Part shown: positions 48,189 through 57,277 of the stretch, one piece after another
How positions within the stretch are numbered: position 1 is the stretch's first letter
How the letters are laid out: every line of letters begins with the position of its first letter
Assembly (NCBI GenBank): GCA_937873095.1
Contig: CALMVI010000040.1
Coordinates: 1 to 64,000 of the forward strand
DNA from: an uncultured Acetobacteraceae bacterium
GTDB lineage: Bacteria; Pseudomonadota; Alphaproteobacteria; Acetobacterales; Acetobacteraceae
Reading direction: 5' to 3'
Length of the DNA stretch: 64,000 bases
Position numbers and translations under genes: made by a program
The notes under the pieces: generated by a model
The model's database searches: none
The model's input: the letters and a program-made list of their open reading frames with translations, nothing else
Told to the model about the DNA's origin: nothing

Positions 48189-48318
48189 ACGGCGAAGGGT
48201 GATGCGTGCGCCGCGCGACGCTGCCGGCGCCGTTCGCGGCCGTTAACGATCGGCAGCGCGGCGCGACAGAATTGAGGGGCGCCTTGCCGGGCCGGTGCCT
48301 CGCCTCACATCAGGCGCC

Positions 48319-50088
48319 ATGCCCGATTCCGTGAAGCCGCACGCCAACCCAGCCTCGCTCCGGCTGCTGCTGCCCTACCTGCGGCCCTATGCCGGGCACA
48401 TGGCCGGTGCGAGCGTGGCGTTGCTGGCGGCGGCGGGGCTGGTGCTGGGCATCGGGCAGGGATTGCGGCGCCTGATCGATGGCGGGTTCGGCAGCCACAG
48501 CGCCGCGTCGCTGAACGGCGCCGCACTCGGCATGTTCGGCGTGGTCGCGGCGCTGGCGGTGGCGACCTACGCACGGTTTACGCTCATATCCTGGCTCGGC
48601 GAGCGCGTGGGCGCCGACCTGCGGCGGGCGCTGTTCGACCACGTCATCACGCTCTCACCAGGCTATTTCGAGACCGCGCGCACCGGCGACATCCTCAGCC
48701 GAATGACGGCCGATGTCAGCGTGCTGCAGACGCTGGTGGGCTCGGCGATCTCGATGTGGGTGCGCAGTGCGCTGACGGCGGTGGGTGCGCTCGTTCTGCT
48801 GGTGGCGACCAGCGCCAAGCTGGCGGGGATCATCGTCCTGGTGGTGCCGCTGGTGGTGGTGCCGCTGATCGTGTTCGGCCGGCGCGAGAAGAGGCTGTCG
48901 CGCATCGCCCAGGACAGGGTTGGCGACCTCGGCGCCTATGCCGAGGAGACGCTGTCCGCCCTGCCGACGGTGCAGGCCTTCACCCACGAGCCGGTCGACC
49001 GCGTCCTGTACTCCACCCGGATCGAGCAGTCGGTCGCCGCCGCCGTGCGCCGCATCCGGACGCGCGCGTTGCTGATCCTGGTGGTCATCCTGCTCGGGTT
49101 CGGGGCGATCACCTTCAGCCTGTGGGTCGGCGGGCGCGACGTGATCGCCGGGCGGATGACGGGCGGGGATCTGGCCGCCTTCGTGTTCTACGCGGTCATG
49201 CTGGCGGGGGCGGGGGGCACGCTGAGCGAGCTGTGGGGCGAGATGCAGCGGGCCGCCGGTGCTGCAGACAGGTTGGCCGAGCTGCTGGCCGAGCGGCCGG
49301 CGATCGCCGCCCCCGACCGCCCGGTGCCGCTGCCGGCCCCCGGGCCAGGCGCGGTGCGGTTCGACGACGTGGTGTTCCGCTATCCGTCACGGCCCGATGC
49401 CCCAGCGCTGGACGGCGTGTCGCTGCAGGTGGCACCCGGCGAGACGGTGGCCCTGGTCGGACCGTCGGGTGCGGGCAAGACCACGGTGTTCCAATTGCTG
49501 CAGCGGTTCTACGACGTGCAGTCCGGCCAGGTTGTGGTCGACGGGGTGGATGTGCGCGACGCCGACCCGGCGGTGCTGCGGCAGCGTCTGGCGGTGGTGC
49601 CGCAGGACCCGGTGATCTTCTCGGCCAACGCGTGGGAGAACATACGCTACGGACGGCCGGATGCGACCGACGAGGAGGTCCGCCGGGCGGCCGAGACGGC
49701 GGCGGCCGACTTCCTGTTCGAGTTGCCGGACGGGCTGGACACGTTCCTGGGCGAACGCGGGGTGCGGCTGTCCGGCGGCCAGAAGCAGCGTGTGGCGATC
49801 GCGCGCGCGGTGCTGCGCCGTGCCCCCATCCTGCTGCTGGACGAGGCGACCAGCGCGCTGGATGCCGAAAGCGAGCAGGCGGTGCAGCACGCGCTGACGG
49901 TGCTGGGGCGCAACCGCACCACTCTGGTGGTGGCGCACCGGCTGGCGACGATCAGGCGGGCAGACCGCATCGTGGTGATCGAGCGCGGGCGCGTGGTGGC
50001 CCAAGGGACGCATGACGCCTTGGCGCGCGAGGGCGGGCTGTATGCACGACTGGCGGCGCTGCAGTTCGGTGCTGCGGCGGCGGCGTAA
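48319..50088 (+). CDS. ABC exporter, fused permease/ATP-binding (MsbA-like)
   Basis: TM domain plus GPSGAGKTTVFQLLQRFYD, LSGGQKQRVAIARAVLRRAPILLLDEATSALDAESE. Confidence 0.94.
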   Translation: MPDSVKPHANPASLRLLLPYLRPYAGHMAGASVALLAAAGLVLGIGQGLRRLIDGGFGSHSAASLNGAALGMFGVVAALAVATYARFTLISWLGERVGADLRRALFDHVITLSPGYFETARTGDILSRMTADVSVLQTLVGSAISMWVRSALTAVGALVLLVATSAKLAGIIVLVVPLVVVPLIVFGRREKRLSRIAQDRVGDLGAYAEETLSALPTVQAFTHEPVDRVLYSTRIEQSVAAAVRRIRTRALLILVVILLGFGAITFSLWVGGRDVIAGRMTGGDLAAFVFYAVMLAGAGGTLSELWGEMQRAAGAADRLAELLAERPAIAAPDRPVPLPAPGPGAVRFDDVVFRYPSRPDAPALDGVSLQVAPGETVALVGPSGAGKTTVFQLLQRFYDVQSGQVVVDGVDVRDADPAVLRQRLAVVPQDPVIFSANAWENIRYGRPDATDEEVRRAAETAAADFLFELPDGLDTFLGERGVRLSGGQKQRVAIARAVLRRAPILLLDEATSALDAESEQAVQHALTVLGRNRTTLVVAHRLATIRRADRIVVIERGRVVAQGTHDALAREGGLYARLAALQFGAAAAA

Positions 50089-50121
50089 GGTCGGGTAGGC
50101 TGTCGGCCGGAGGAACTTGTC

Positions 50122-50604
50122 ATGCCTGACGGTCTGTACGAGCAGGATGCGCTGGCCTGGTCCGAGCGGCAGGCGGCGCTGTTGCGTCGGTTGGCGGCGG
50201 GCGAACGGGTGAACGAGTCGGTGGACTGGGCCAACGTGATCGAGGAAGTCCAGGACGTGGGTCTGTCGGAGTTGCACGGGTGCGAAAGCCTGCTGGAGCA
50301 GGCGTTGCGGCATCTGCTGAAGCTTCATGTCTGGCCGGACAGCCAATCGGCGGCGCATTGGCGCGGCGAGATCGTCGTCTTCCTCGGCAGCGCTCGGCGG
50401 CGTTTTTCTCCCTCGATGAGGCAGCGCATCGACCTGGCCGGCATCTACGCGGACGCGTTCAGGGCCGTCGAGACCGAACGCGGACAGACATCTGTGGCGG
50501 ACAACTTGGCCGGGACATGTCCTTTCACTCTCGACGACCTGCTGTCGAGCCGGCCTGACCTGGCAAAGTTGGTGTCTCGTCTTGGACACAGTGGATTTCT
50601 ATAG
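50122..50604 (+). CDS. DUF29 family protein
   Basis: YEQDALAWSERQAALLRRL...VDWANVIEEVQDVGLSELHGCESLLEQALRHLLKL. Confidence 0.92.
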   Translation: MPDGLYEQDALAWSERQAALLRRLAAGERVNESVDWANVIEEVQDVGLSELHGCESLLEQALRHLLKLHVWPDSQSAAHWRGEIVVFLGSARRRFSPSMRQRIDLAGIYADAFRAVETERGQTSVADNLAGTCPFTLDDLLSSRPDLAKLVSRLGHSGFL

Positions 50605-50720
50605 CTTCAGACCCGTCCAAGGCACCGGCGCGTCGCGGTCTCGGCTGACACCACGCGCTTCAAGACCACGCCGACCCCGGCTCGTGCCAGATCGCTGCCG
50701 GTAAGGGCCCCTTACACTGG

Positions 50721-51929
50721 CTACTGCGCCGGCCTGCCGAAATACTGCCGCCAAGCCGCGGCCTCTGTCGGCTTGCCGTCGGCCGCGTACGAGAATGCGT
50801 AGTTTCCGCCGGCATTGCTGTCCCAGATCCCGACGAAGCCGACGCTCAGTCCCGCCTGTATTCCGGCCGCCAGCTGCGCGCTGAGCCATTGCGGGAACGT
50901 CGCATCGTCGGTCACGTCCGTGCCTGCGTTGGAGTTGCCGGCGCCGCATTCCGGCACCGCGAACGTCTTGTGGTGCTGCAAGGCGAAATCGAGGATGCTG
51001 AGAAAGCTCTGGGCGTGTCCGGCGCTGGCGTCCAGGTCCGCGGGATAGAGTGCTGCGGGATACGTCCAGTAATGCGCGCGGTTGACCGGGTCGGCGATGA
51101 ATTGCGGCACCGTAGCGTCCTGCTGGCCGGTATCCCAATCCCAGTACGTCGCAGGCTGGGCATCGGCGTAAGGGTACATGTCGCCGTAGACGTCGACGCC
51201 GATGATGTCGACATAGTCGTCGCCCGGATACAGGGCGGTCGTGGCCGGCGCGTAGCTCCAGTTCACGGCGGCGGGGTTCCAGACGATCTCGACCCGCATC
51301 CTCGGCGTCTGCGTCGCGGCGGTGCTGCGGACCAGCGTGGAGACGTGCTGGAAGGCCGCCACCCAGTCTGCTTGCGTCTGCGCATCGCCGCCGGCGTAGT
51401 TGGGCCCGGTCAGGTTCATCTCCCAGCCGATACGGACGACGAGGTGGCGAAAGCCCTGCTGCCCCCAGGCTGCAATCACCTGGGTGACCTGCGCATCGTA
51501 GCTGCCATTGGCGAAGGCCTGGAATTGCGCATCCGGCGTGGGCGAACCGGCGGCGGTGGACGATAGCGGCAGTCCCAGCAGCGGCACCAGCTTGCTGCCG
51601 ACCGTGGATTTCCGGGTCGACCACGCCGACCATGACGACATGCTCGGCCACATGTCGACGGATTGCGTATAGTCGATATACGTCACCAACTCGGTAGCGC
51701 GCGCATGCATCGACAAGGTGAAGTTGCGGTAATCGGCGACGAACTGCGCCTCCGCGTTCGAATCGCTGCCGTTCGGGTCGCCCACGTAGACGGCGAGCGG
51801 GAAGGGCGGCTTCACCGCGGCTGCGGCACCGGCCGCAGCGGCCGGACATAGGCCAAAGGCGGCGACCATGGCAGTCGCAACTATCCGCTGTGTCGGTGGC
51901 GTAAGCATCCTCACTCCATCCAGCTGCAT
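50721..51929 (-). CDS. Secreted glycoside hydrolase, GH26-like
   Basis: Signal-like N-term; LVVRIGWEMNLTG, YVDIIGVDVYGD, FAVPECGAGNSNAG; alternative start 51908. Confidence 0.7.
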   Translation of the reverse strand: MQLDGVRMLTPPTQRIVATAMVAAFGLCPAAAAGAAAAVKPPFPLAVYVGDPNGSDSNAEAQFVADYRNFTLSMHARATELVTYIDYTQSVDMWPSMSSWSAWSTRKSTVGSKLVPLLGLPLSSTAAGSPTPDAQFQAFANGSYDAQVTQVIAAWGQQGFRHLVVRIGWEMNLTGPNYAGGDAQTQADWVAAFQHVSTLVRSTAATQTPRMRVEIVWNPAAVNWSYAPATTALYPGDDYVDIIGVDVYGDMYPYADAQPATYWDWDTGQQDATVPQFIADPVNRAHYWTYPAALYPADLDASAGHAQSFLSILDFALQHHKTFAVPECGAGNSNAGTDVTDDATFPQWLSAQLAAGIQAGLSVGFVGIWDSNAGGNYAFSYAADGKPTEAAAWRQYFGRPAQ

Positions 51930-52097
51930 TGGTGAACCTGCCTGTTCGCACGAAGCACCGCACCCTTGCATGCAGAGCGGGCTCGACATGTTAAAGAAGG
52001 ATGAAAATGCTACCTGATGTAGGCCCCGCGCTAGGGCGTTTCGTGTGTCACGCGAAACGTATCGCCAACGAACGCGGCACGTCAATTGCGCAACGTG

Positions 52098-52121
52098 CGA
52101 TGCGACGGTCGCGTCGCATCG
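52098..52121. repeat. Perfect inverted repeat
   Basis: cgatgcgacg-gtcg-cgtcgcatcg. Confidence 0.75.
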
Positions 52122-52186
52122 TGCGCGCGGTGACCAGACTTGTCTCTCGTCCCGGGGTGCCGACTCGCCCAAATGCAAGAAGAAAG

Positions 52187-52215
52187 CATGTTCGGTTCGA
52201 CTTGAACCGAACATG
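52187..52215. repeat. Perfect inverted repeat
   Basis: catgttcggttc-gactt-gaaccgaacatg, 12-bp arms. Confidence 0.85.
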
Positions 52216-52273
52216 ATCTGGAGCGGCTTCATGCGGACGGCATCAGCCCGACCGGCCCAACCTCAGCTTTGTC

Positions 52274-52322
52274 GAGCAGCTTGATCATCCAGGCTGAGTC
52301 CGGTCTCGGGTAATCCTGCTCT
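52274..52322. repeat. Palindromic repeat, family II copy C
   Basis: gagcagcttgatcatccaggctgagtccggtctcgggtaatcctgctct; similar to reverse complement of copy A. Confidence 0.7.
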
Positions 52323-52821
52323 AGGTGCCCGCGTCCTGCAGGGCGTGGTGCAGGTCTGGCGCGAAGGAGCGTTCGACGGCGATTTCGTAGCCGGTGGCGC
52401 CGAGGCGCCAGAGGCGGACGTTGAGGTGGCCGGCCCGTGTCAGCGCCAGGTCGCCCTCGCGGAACACGCGGGGATCGAGGTCGAGGGGCACGACCCTGGC
52501 CAGCACGTCCCGCACCGCCTCGCCGGACACGGCGAAGACGGCCCACATGTCGCTCTGGTCGGTGACGGCGGCCAGAGCGGCGAGGCTGCGGGCGAGGCGT
52601 GCGGGCAGGTCGGCCGCCCGGCCGCCCGACGCCAGGAAGCGGCCGGGCGCCAGGCAGGAGACCGCAACGCCGCCGGCCTGCACGCATCGCGACGGCGCCG
52701 GCAGGTCCGCGCCGAGTTCCGCGCGCAACGCCGCCGGCAGCCCTGCGCCGCCCGCGAAGGCGCCGATGCCGGCGACCGAGCGCGGCGGAGCCAGGCTGAC
52801 CGAGACCGGCGCGTCAGCCAT
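52321..52821 (-). CDS. soxG: Sarcosine oxidase subunit gamma
   Basis: Position after soxA; CLAPGRFLASGG, TDQSDMWAVFAVSGEAVRDVLARVVPLDLDPRVFREGDLALTRAGHLNVRLWRLGATGYEIAVERSFA. Confidence 0.88.
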   Translation of the reverse strand: MADAPVSVSLAPPRSVAGIGAFAGGAGLPAALRAELGADLPAPSRCVQAGGVAVSCLAPGRFLASGGRAADLPARLARSLAALAAVTDQSDMWAVFAVSGEAVRDVLARVVPLDLDPRVFREGDLALTRAGHLNVRLWRLGATGYEIAVERSFAPDLHHALQDAGT

Positions 52822-55735
52822 GCAGGGCGGCGCCAGCCGGGTCGTGGAAGACGGGTGGGACGATGTCCACCTCCGTTTCCATTTTCTGCAGCGGGTTGAC
52901 GGCGCGGAACACTTCGCCGATCCGGCGCTGGCCGCCAGCGAGAAGGCCGAGCCCGATCCAGCAGCCGAGTGTTGCGGAATAGGCGGCCGAGGTGACGTGG
53001 CCGTGGTCGTGCTCTATCCTGGCAGGCGCGCCGGCCGGCACCAGATGTGCGCCCGCCTGCAGCGTGCCCCCAGCGCGGGGGCGCAGGCCCACCAGCGCCG
53101 GCCGGTCGGCATCCTGCAACGCGGCGCGCTCCGACAGCGCCCGGCCGATGAAATCCTTCTTGCGCGACAGCATGCGGCCGAGCCCCAGATCGGCGGCGGT
53201 GGTCTGGCCGTTCAGCTCGGCGGCCACGGGATGGCCCTTTTCCAGGCGCAGCACGTTCAGCGCCTCCAGGCCGTACGGCGCCGCCCCGGCTGACTGGAGG
53301 GCGCGGGCCAGGGCCGCGCCGTGAGAGGCGCCGACGGCGATCTCGTAGGCGAGCTCGCCGGAGAACGAGATGCGGAAGATCCTGGCGGGAACGCCGCACA
53401 CGGCCGCCTGCGCCACGGCCATGAACGGCAGGCTGCGGCCGCCGACATCGCTGCCCGCCCCCACGAGTTGTTCGAGCACGGAGCGGGCATGGGGGCCCGC
53501 CAGGGCGAACTGCGCCCATTGGTCGGTGACCGGCTCCACGCAGACGTCGAGATCCGGCTTCAGCATCTGGCGGCAGAAATCCAGGTGCTGCAGCACGCGC
53601 GATGCGTTGCCGGTCGTCGTGGTCGCGACGAAATGCGTGTCCGACAGCCGGGCGACGGTGCCGTCGTCGAAGGCGAAACCGTCCTCCCGCAGCATCAGCG
53701 CGTAGCGCGCGCGACCGGGCGCCAGGCTGGAGATCGTGTTGGCGTAGACGAAGTCCAGGAACGCACCGGCGTGCGGGCCCTGCACGTCGATCTTGCCGAG
53801 CGTCGATACGTCGCAGAACCCCGCCGCCTGCCTGACCGTGCGGACTTCGCGGTCGATGCTCTGCTGCATCGTCTCGCCCACCTTGGGGAAATGCGTGGCG
53901 CGCAGCCACTCGCCCGCCTCGGTGAACGGCGCACCCTGGCTCGCCGCCCAGTCATGCGCCGGCGTGCGCCGGGTCGGCCGGTATCGCGCGCCGCGATGCG
54001 TGCCCCCCATGGCGCCGATCGCGACCGGCGTGTAGGGCGGCCGGAACACGGTGGTGCCGGTCTGCGCGATGGTCCTGCCGGTCAGGGCCGCCATCATCGC
54101 CAGCCCGGTGACGTTGGACGTCTTGCCCTGGTCAGTCGCCATGCCGAGCGTGGTGTAGCGCTTGAGATGCTCCACGTTGGTGAAACCCTCCCGCGCGGCG
54201 AGCGCCACATCGGCCGAGGTCACGTCGTTCTGGAAGTCGACGAAGGCTTTGCCGGTCGGGTTCACCACCTGCCAGAACGGCGTGACGGCGTCGCTTTCGG
54301 GGCCGGTGGACGGGACCGCACTCTCCTTACCGCCGCCTGCCTCGCTGCCCGTTCGCAGCGCGCCGCCGGTGGAGACATGCCCGGCGGCCGCACCGGCGGC
54401 GCGCATGCCGGGGGGCATCTGGCCGGGCACGAAGGCGGCCAGCGCGTCATGCCAGACCGGCCTGCCGCCGTGATGCGAGGCGAGGTGGACGGCGGGGTTC
54501 CAGCCGCCGGACATGGCGAGCAGGTCGCAGGACAGCCTGACACCGTCCGCTTTGCCGCCGAGCACGATGCTGGACAGCGCCGTGCCGCCCACCGCCTGAC
54601 GCACCGTCGATTGCTCGAACACCGGGACGCCGTGCGAGGCCGCGACCGCGCGCAGGGCGGGCGGCGTCTGCGGCCGCGGGTCGACCAGGGCCACGACCTC
54701 CATGCCGGCCTGCACGAGGTCGGCGATCGTGCCCGCGCCGTCGTCGTTGTTGGCGAACACCGCGGCCCTTGCGCCTGGACGCACGGCGAAGCGGTTGACG
54801 TAGCTGCGCACCGCGCCGGCCAGCATGACGCCGGGCAGGTCGTTGCCGCCGAACACGATGGGGCGTTCGATGGCGCCCGTCGCCAGCACCGCGCGCCTGG
54901 CCACGACGCGCCACAGGCGCTGCCTCGGCAGCGTGCCGGGCGCGGCCAGATGGTCGGCCACACGCTCCACGCCGGCATAGGTGCCGCCGTCGAACACGCC
55001 GGTGATGGTGGTGCGCGTCAGGATGCGCACGCCGGCGGCGCGCAGCCTTGCTTCCGCCTCCGCCAGCCAGGCCAAGGCGGGCCGGCCGTCGATGCTTCGC
55101 CTGTCGGACAGCAGTCGGCCGCCCAGGGCCGAGTCCTGTTCGGCCAGCACGACGCGCCCGCCCTGGCCCGCGGCAGCCAGGGCCGCCGACAGGCCGGCGG
55201 GTCCCGCGCCGATCACCAGCACGTCGGCGAACGCGGTCTGCTTGCCGTAGCGATCGGGGTCCGGCAGGCCGGATGCGCGGCCGAGGCCTGCGGCGCGGCG
55301 GATCAGCGGCTCGTACACCCGTTCCCAGAACGCGGCCGGCCACATGAACGTCTTGTAGTAGAAGCCGGCCGCGAAGATCGGCGCCAGCGCGCCGTTGATC
55401 GACAGCACATCGTGCCTGAGGCTGGGAAAGCGGTTCTGGCTTCTGGCCGACAGCCCGTCGAACAACTCGGCCACGGTGGCGCGCGTGTTGGGTTCGCGCG
55501 CCGCGCCCTCGCGCAGCTCGACCAGCGCGTTCGGCTCCTCGGGTCCGGCCGAGAGTATGCCGCGCGGGCGATGGTATTTGAACGACCGGCCAACCAGGCG
55601 CACGCCGTTGGCGAGCAGGGCGGAGGCGAGCGTGTCGCCCTGGTAGCCCTGCAGCCGCCTGCCGTCGAAGCTGAACGCGACCGGCCTGGCGCGGTCGATC
55701 AGGCCGCCCGTCTCCTGGCGGAACGCCTGCATCAT
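52814..55735 (-). CDS. soxA: Sarcosine oxidase subunit alpha
   Basis: N-term FSFDGRRLQGYQGDTLASALLANGVRLVGRSFKYHRPRGI, FAD motif VIGAGPAGLSAALAAA, C-terminal GcvT-like domain. Confidence 0.96.
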   Translation of the reverse strand: MMQAFRQETGGLIDRARPVAFSFDGRRLQGYQGDTLASALLANGVRLVGRSFKYHRPRGILSAGPEEPNALVELREGAAREPNTRATVAELFDGLSARSQNRFPSLRHDVLSINGALAPIFAAGFYYKTFMWPAAFWERVYEPLIRRAAGLGRASGLPDPDRYGKQTAFADVLVIGAGPAGLSAALAAAGQGGRVVLAEQDSALGGRLLSDRRSIDGRPALAWLAEAEARLRAAGVRILTRTTITGVFDGGTYAGVERVADHLAAPGTLPRQRLWRVVARRAVLATGAIERPIVFGGNDLPGVMLAGAVRSYVNRFAVRPGARAAVFANNDDGAGTIADLVQAGMEVVALVDPRPQTPPALRAVAASHGVPVFEQSTVRQAVGGTALSSIVLGGKADGVRLSCDLLAMSGGWNPAVHLASHHGGRPVWHDALAAFVPGQMPPGMRAAGAAAGHVSTGGALRTGSEAGGGKESAVPSTGPESDAVTPFWQVVNPTGKAFVDFQNDVTSADVALAAREGFTNVEHLKRYTTLGMATDQGKTSNVTGLAMMAALTGRTIAQTGTTVFRPPYTPVAIGAMGGTHRGARYRPTRRTPAHDWAASQGAPFTEAGEWLRATHFPKVGETMQQSIDREVRTVRQAAGFCDVSTLGKIDVQGPHAGAFLDFVYANTISSLAPGRARYALMLREDGFAFDDGTVARLSDTHFVATTTTGNASRVLQHLDFCRQMLKPDLDVCVEPVTDQWAQFALAGPHARSVLEQLVGAGSDVGGRSLPFMAVAQAAVCGVPARIFRISFSGELAYEIAVGASHGAALARALQSAGAAPYGLEALNVLRLEKGHPVAAELNGQTTAADLGLGRMLSRKKDFIGRALSERAALQDADRPALVGLRPRAGGTLQAGAHLVPAGAPARIEHDHGHVTSAAYSATLGCWIGLGLLAGGQRRIGEVFRAVNPLQKMETEVDIVPPVFHDPAGAALHG

Positions 55736-55968
55736 GCGAGCTCGGCCGACGATATCACGTGCGTGCGCGTGTCCCGCTCCACTTTCAGGAACTGCCTGCA
55801 GGCGGCCGCGTGGTACCAGAGTTCGCTGTGCGGGCCTGCGGGGTTGTCGCGGAAATACACGTAGTCGACCCAGGCCGACAGCTCGGCGTTGGAGCCTGGG
55901 CGGGAGAGGGTGGCGTCTCCTGCATACACGAATTCTTCCAAGCCTCGCTCGCCGCAGAAGGGGCAGGT
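55732..55968 (-). CDS. soxD: Sarcosine oxidase subunit delta (start uncertain; ORF extends upstream into repeat R5)
   Basis: LRLTCPFCGERGLEEFVYAGDATLSRPG..AWVDYVYFRDNPAGPHSELWYHAAACRQFLKVERDTRTH. Confidence 0.88.
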   Translation of the reverse strand, partial: TCPFCGERGLEEFVYAGDATLSRPGSNAELSAWVDYVYFRDNPAGPHSELWYHAAACRQFLKVERDTRTHVISSAELA

Positions 55969-55985
55969 CAGGCGCAAGGAAGAGC

Positions 55986-56007
55986 GTTCTTTTCTGAAGA
56001 AAAGAAC
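55986..56007. repeat. GTTCTTT hairpin repeat R5 (soxB-soxD junction)
   Basis: gttcttttct-ga-agaaaagaac perfect stem, then caaaagact. Confidence 0.85.
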
Positions 56008-56020
56008 CAAAAGACTTTCA

Positions 56021-57277
56021 TTAATGTAGGGCCATGTTGGTGCCGCCGCCGGTTTCGTCCAAGAGTTGGCCGGTGGCGAAGCGGTCCAGGCGGTAGGCGG
56101 TGGCGACGGGGTGGGGTTCGTCCTTGGCCATCAGGTGGGCCAGGCACAGGCCTGCGGCGGGGGTCGCCTTGAAGCCGCCTATGCACCAGCCGCCGTTCAG
56201 GTACAGTCCGTCCACCGGCGTGCGGTCGATGATCGGGCTGCCGTCCATCGTCATGTCCATCACACCGCCCCAGCTTCGCAACATGCGCAGTCGGCCGATG
56301 GACGGCATGAGCGCCATCGCCTCCTCGCAGGTCTCCTCCATGCAGGGCAGGTTGCCGCGCTGTGCGTAGGAGTTGTAGCCGTCCACGCTGGCGCCGAACA
56401 CCAAACCGCCTTTGTCAGACTGGCTGATGTAGAAATGGCCCGCGCCGAAGGTGATCACGCAGTCGATCAGCGGCTTGATGCCCTCGCTCACGAAGGCGGT
56501 CAGCACGTGGCTTTCGATCGGCAGCCGCAGCCCGGCCATCGCTGCCACGCGCGATGAATTGCCGGCCACCGACAGGCCGATCTTCCTGGCGCGGATGAAC
56601 CCTCGCGAGGTCTCGGCCCCGATGACGGCGCCGTTCTCGATGCGCAACCCGGTCAGCTCGCAATGCTGCAGGATGTCGACGCCGAGCTTGTCCGCCGCGC
56701 GGGCGTAGCCCCAGGCGACCGCGTCGTGTCGCACGGTGCCGCCGCGCTGCTGCAGCAATCCGCCCATGATCGGGAAGCGCGCCGTGTCGAAGTCCAGGAA
56801 CGGCGCGCGCGCACGCACCTCCTCCCGGCTCAGCAATTGCGCGTCGATGCCGTGCAGCAGCATGGCGTTGCCGCGTCTGACCGCGGCGTCGCGCTGGCCG
56901 TCGGAATGGAACAGGTTCAGCACGCCGCGCTGGCTGATCATCGCGTTGTAGTTGATGTCCTGCTCCAGCCCCTCCCACAGCTTCAGCGATGTTTCGTAGA
57001 ACGGGATGTTGCCGGGCAGCAGGTAGTTCGACCGTATGATGGTGGTGTTGCGCCCGACATTGCCGGAGCCGACCAGGCCCTTCTCGATCACCGCGATGTT
57101 GGTCAGGCCGTAGCGCCTGGCGAGGTAGTACGCGCAGGCCAGGCCGTGTCCGCCGCCGCCCACGATCAGCGCGTCGTACTCGGCTTTCGGCGCCGGTGTG
57201 CGCCATTGCGGCGCCCAGCCTTTCTGGCCCCTCGCCGCCTGGGCGAGCAGCGCCGCGATGGAGAAGTGCCTGGTCAT
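56021..57277 (-). CDS. soxB: Sarcosine oxidase subunit beta
   Basis: YDALIVGGGGHGLACAYYLARRYGLTNIAVIEKGLVGSGNVGRNTTIIRSNYLLPGN...LYLNGGWCIGGFKATPAAG. Confidence 0.96.
   Translation of the reverse strand: MTRHFSIAALLAQAARGQKGWAPQWRTPAPKAEYDALIVGGGGHGLACAYYLARRYGLTNIAVIEKGLVGSGNVGRNTTIIRSNYLLPGNIPFYETSLKLWEGLEQDINYNAMISQRGVLNLFHSDGQRDAAVRRGNAMLLHGIDAQLLSREEVRARAPFLDFDTARFPIMGGLLQQRGGTVRHDAVAWGYARAADKLGVDILQHCELTGLRIENGAVIGAETSRGFIRARKIGLSVAGNSSRVAAMAGLRLPIESHVLTAFVSEGIKPLIDCVITFGAGHFYISQSDKGGLVFGASVDGYNSYAQRGNLPCMEETCEEAMALMPSIGRLRMLRSWGGVMDMTMDGSPIIDRTPVDGLYLNGGWCIGGFKATPAAGLCLAHLMAKDEPHPVATAYRLDRFATGQLLDETGGGTNMALH

Noticed and set aside
52001-52284. Small + ORFs (71 and 79 aa) in the hairpin region
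   Set aside because: Translations run through inverted repeats; no ribosome-binding site or family resemblance recognised
53321-55864. 847-aa + strand ORF
   Set aside because: Antisense to soxA; composition typical of a GC-rich shadow frame, no motifs
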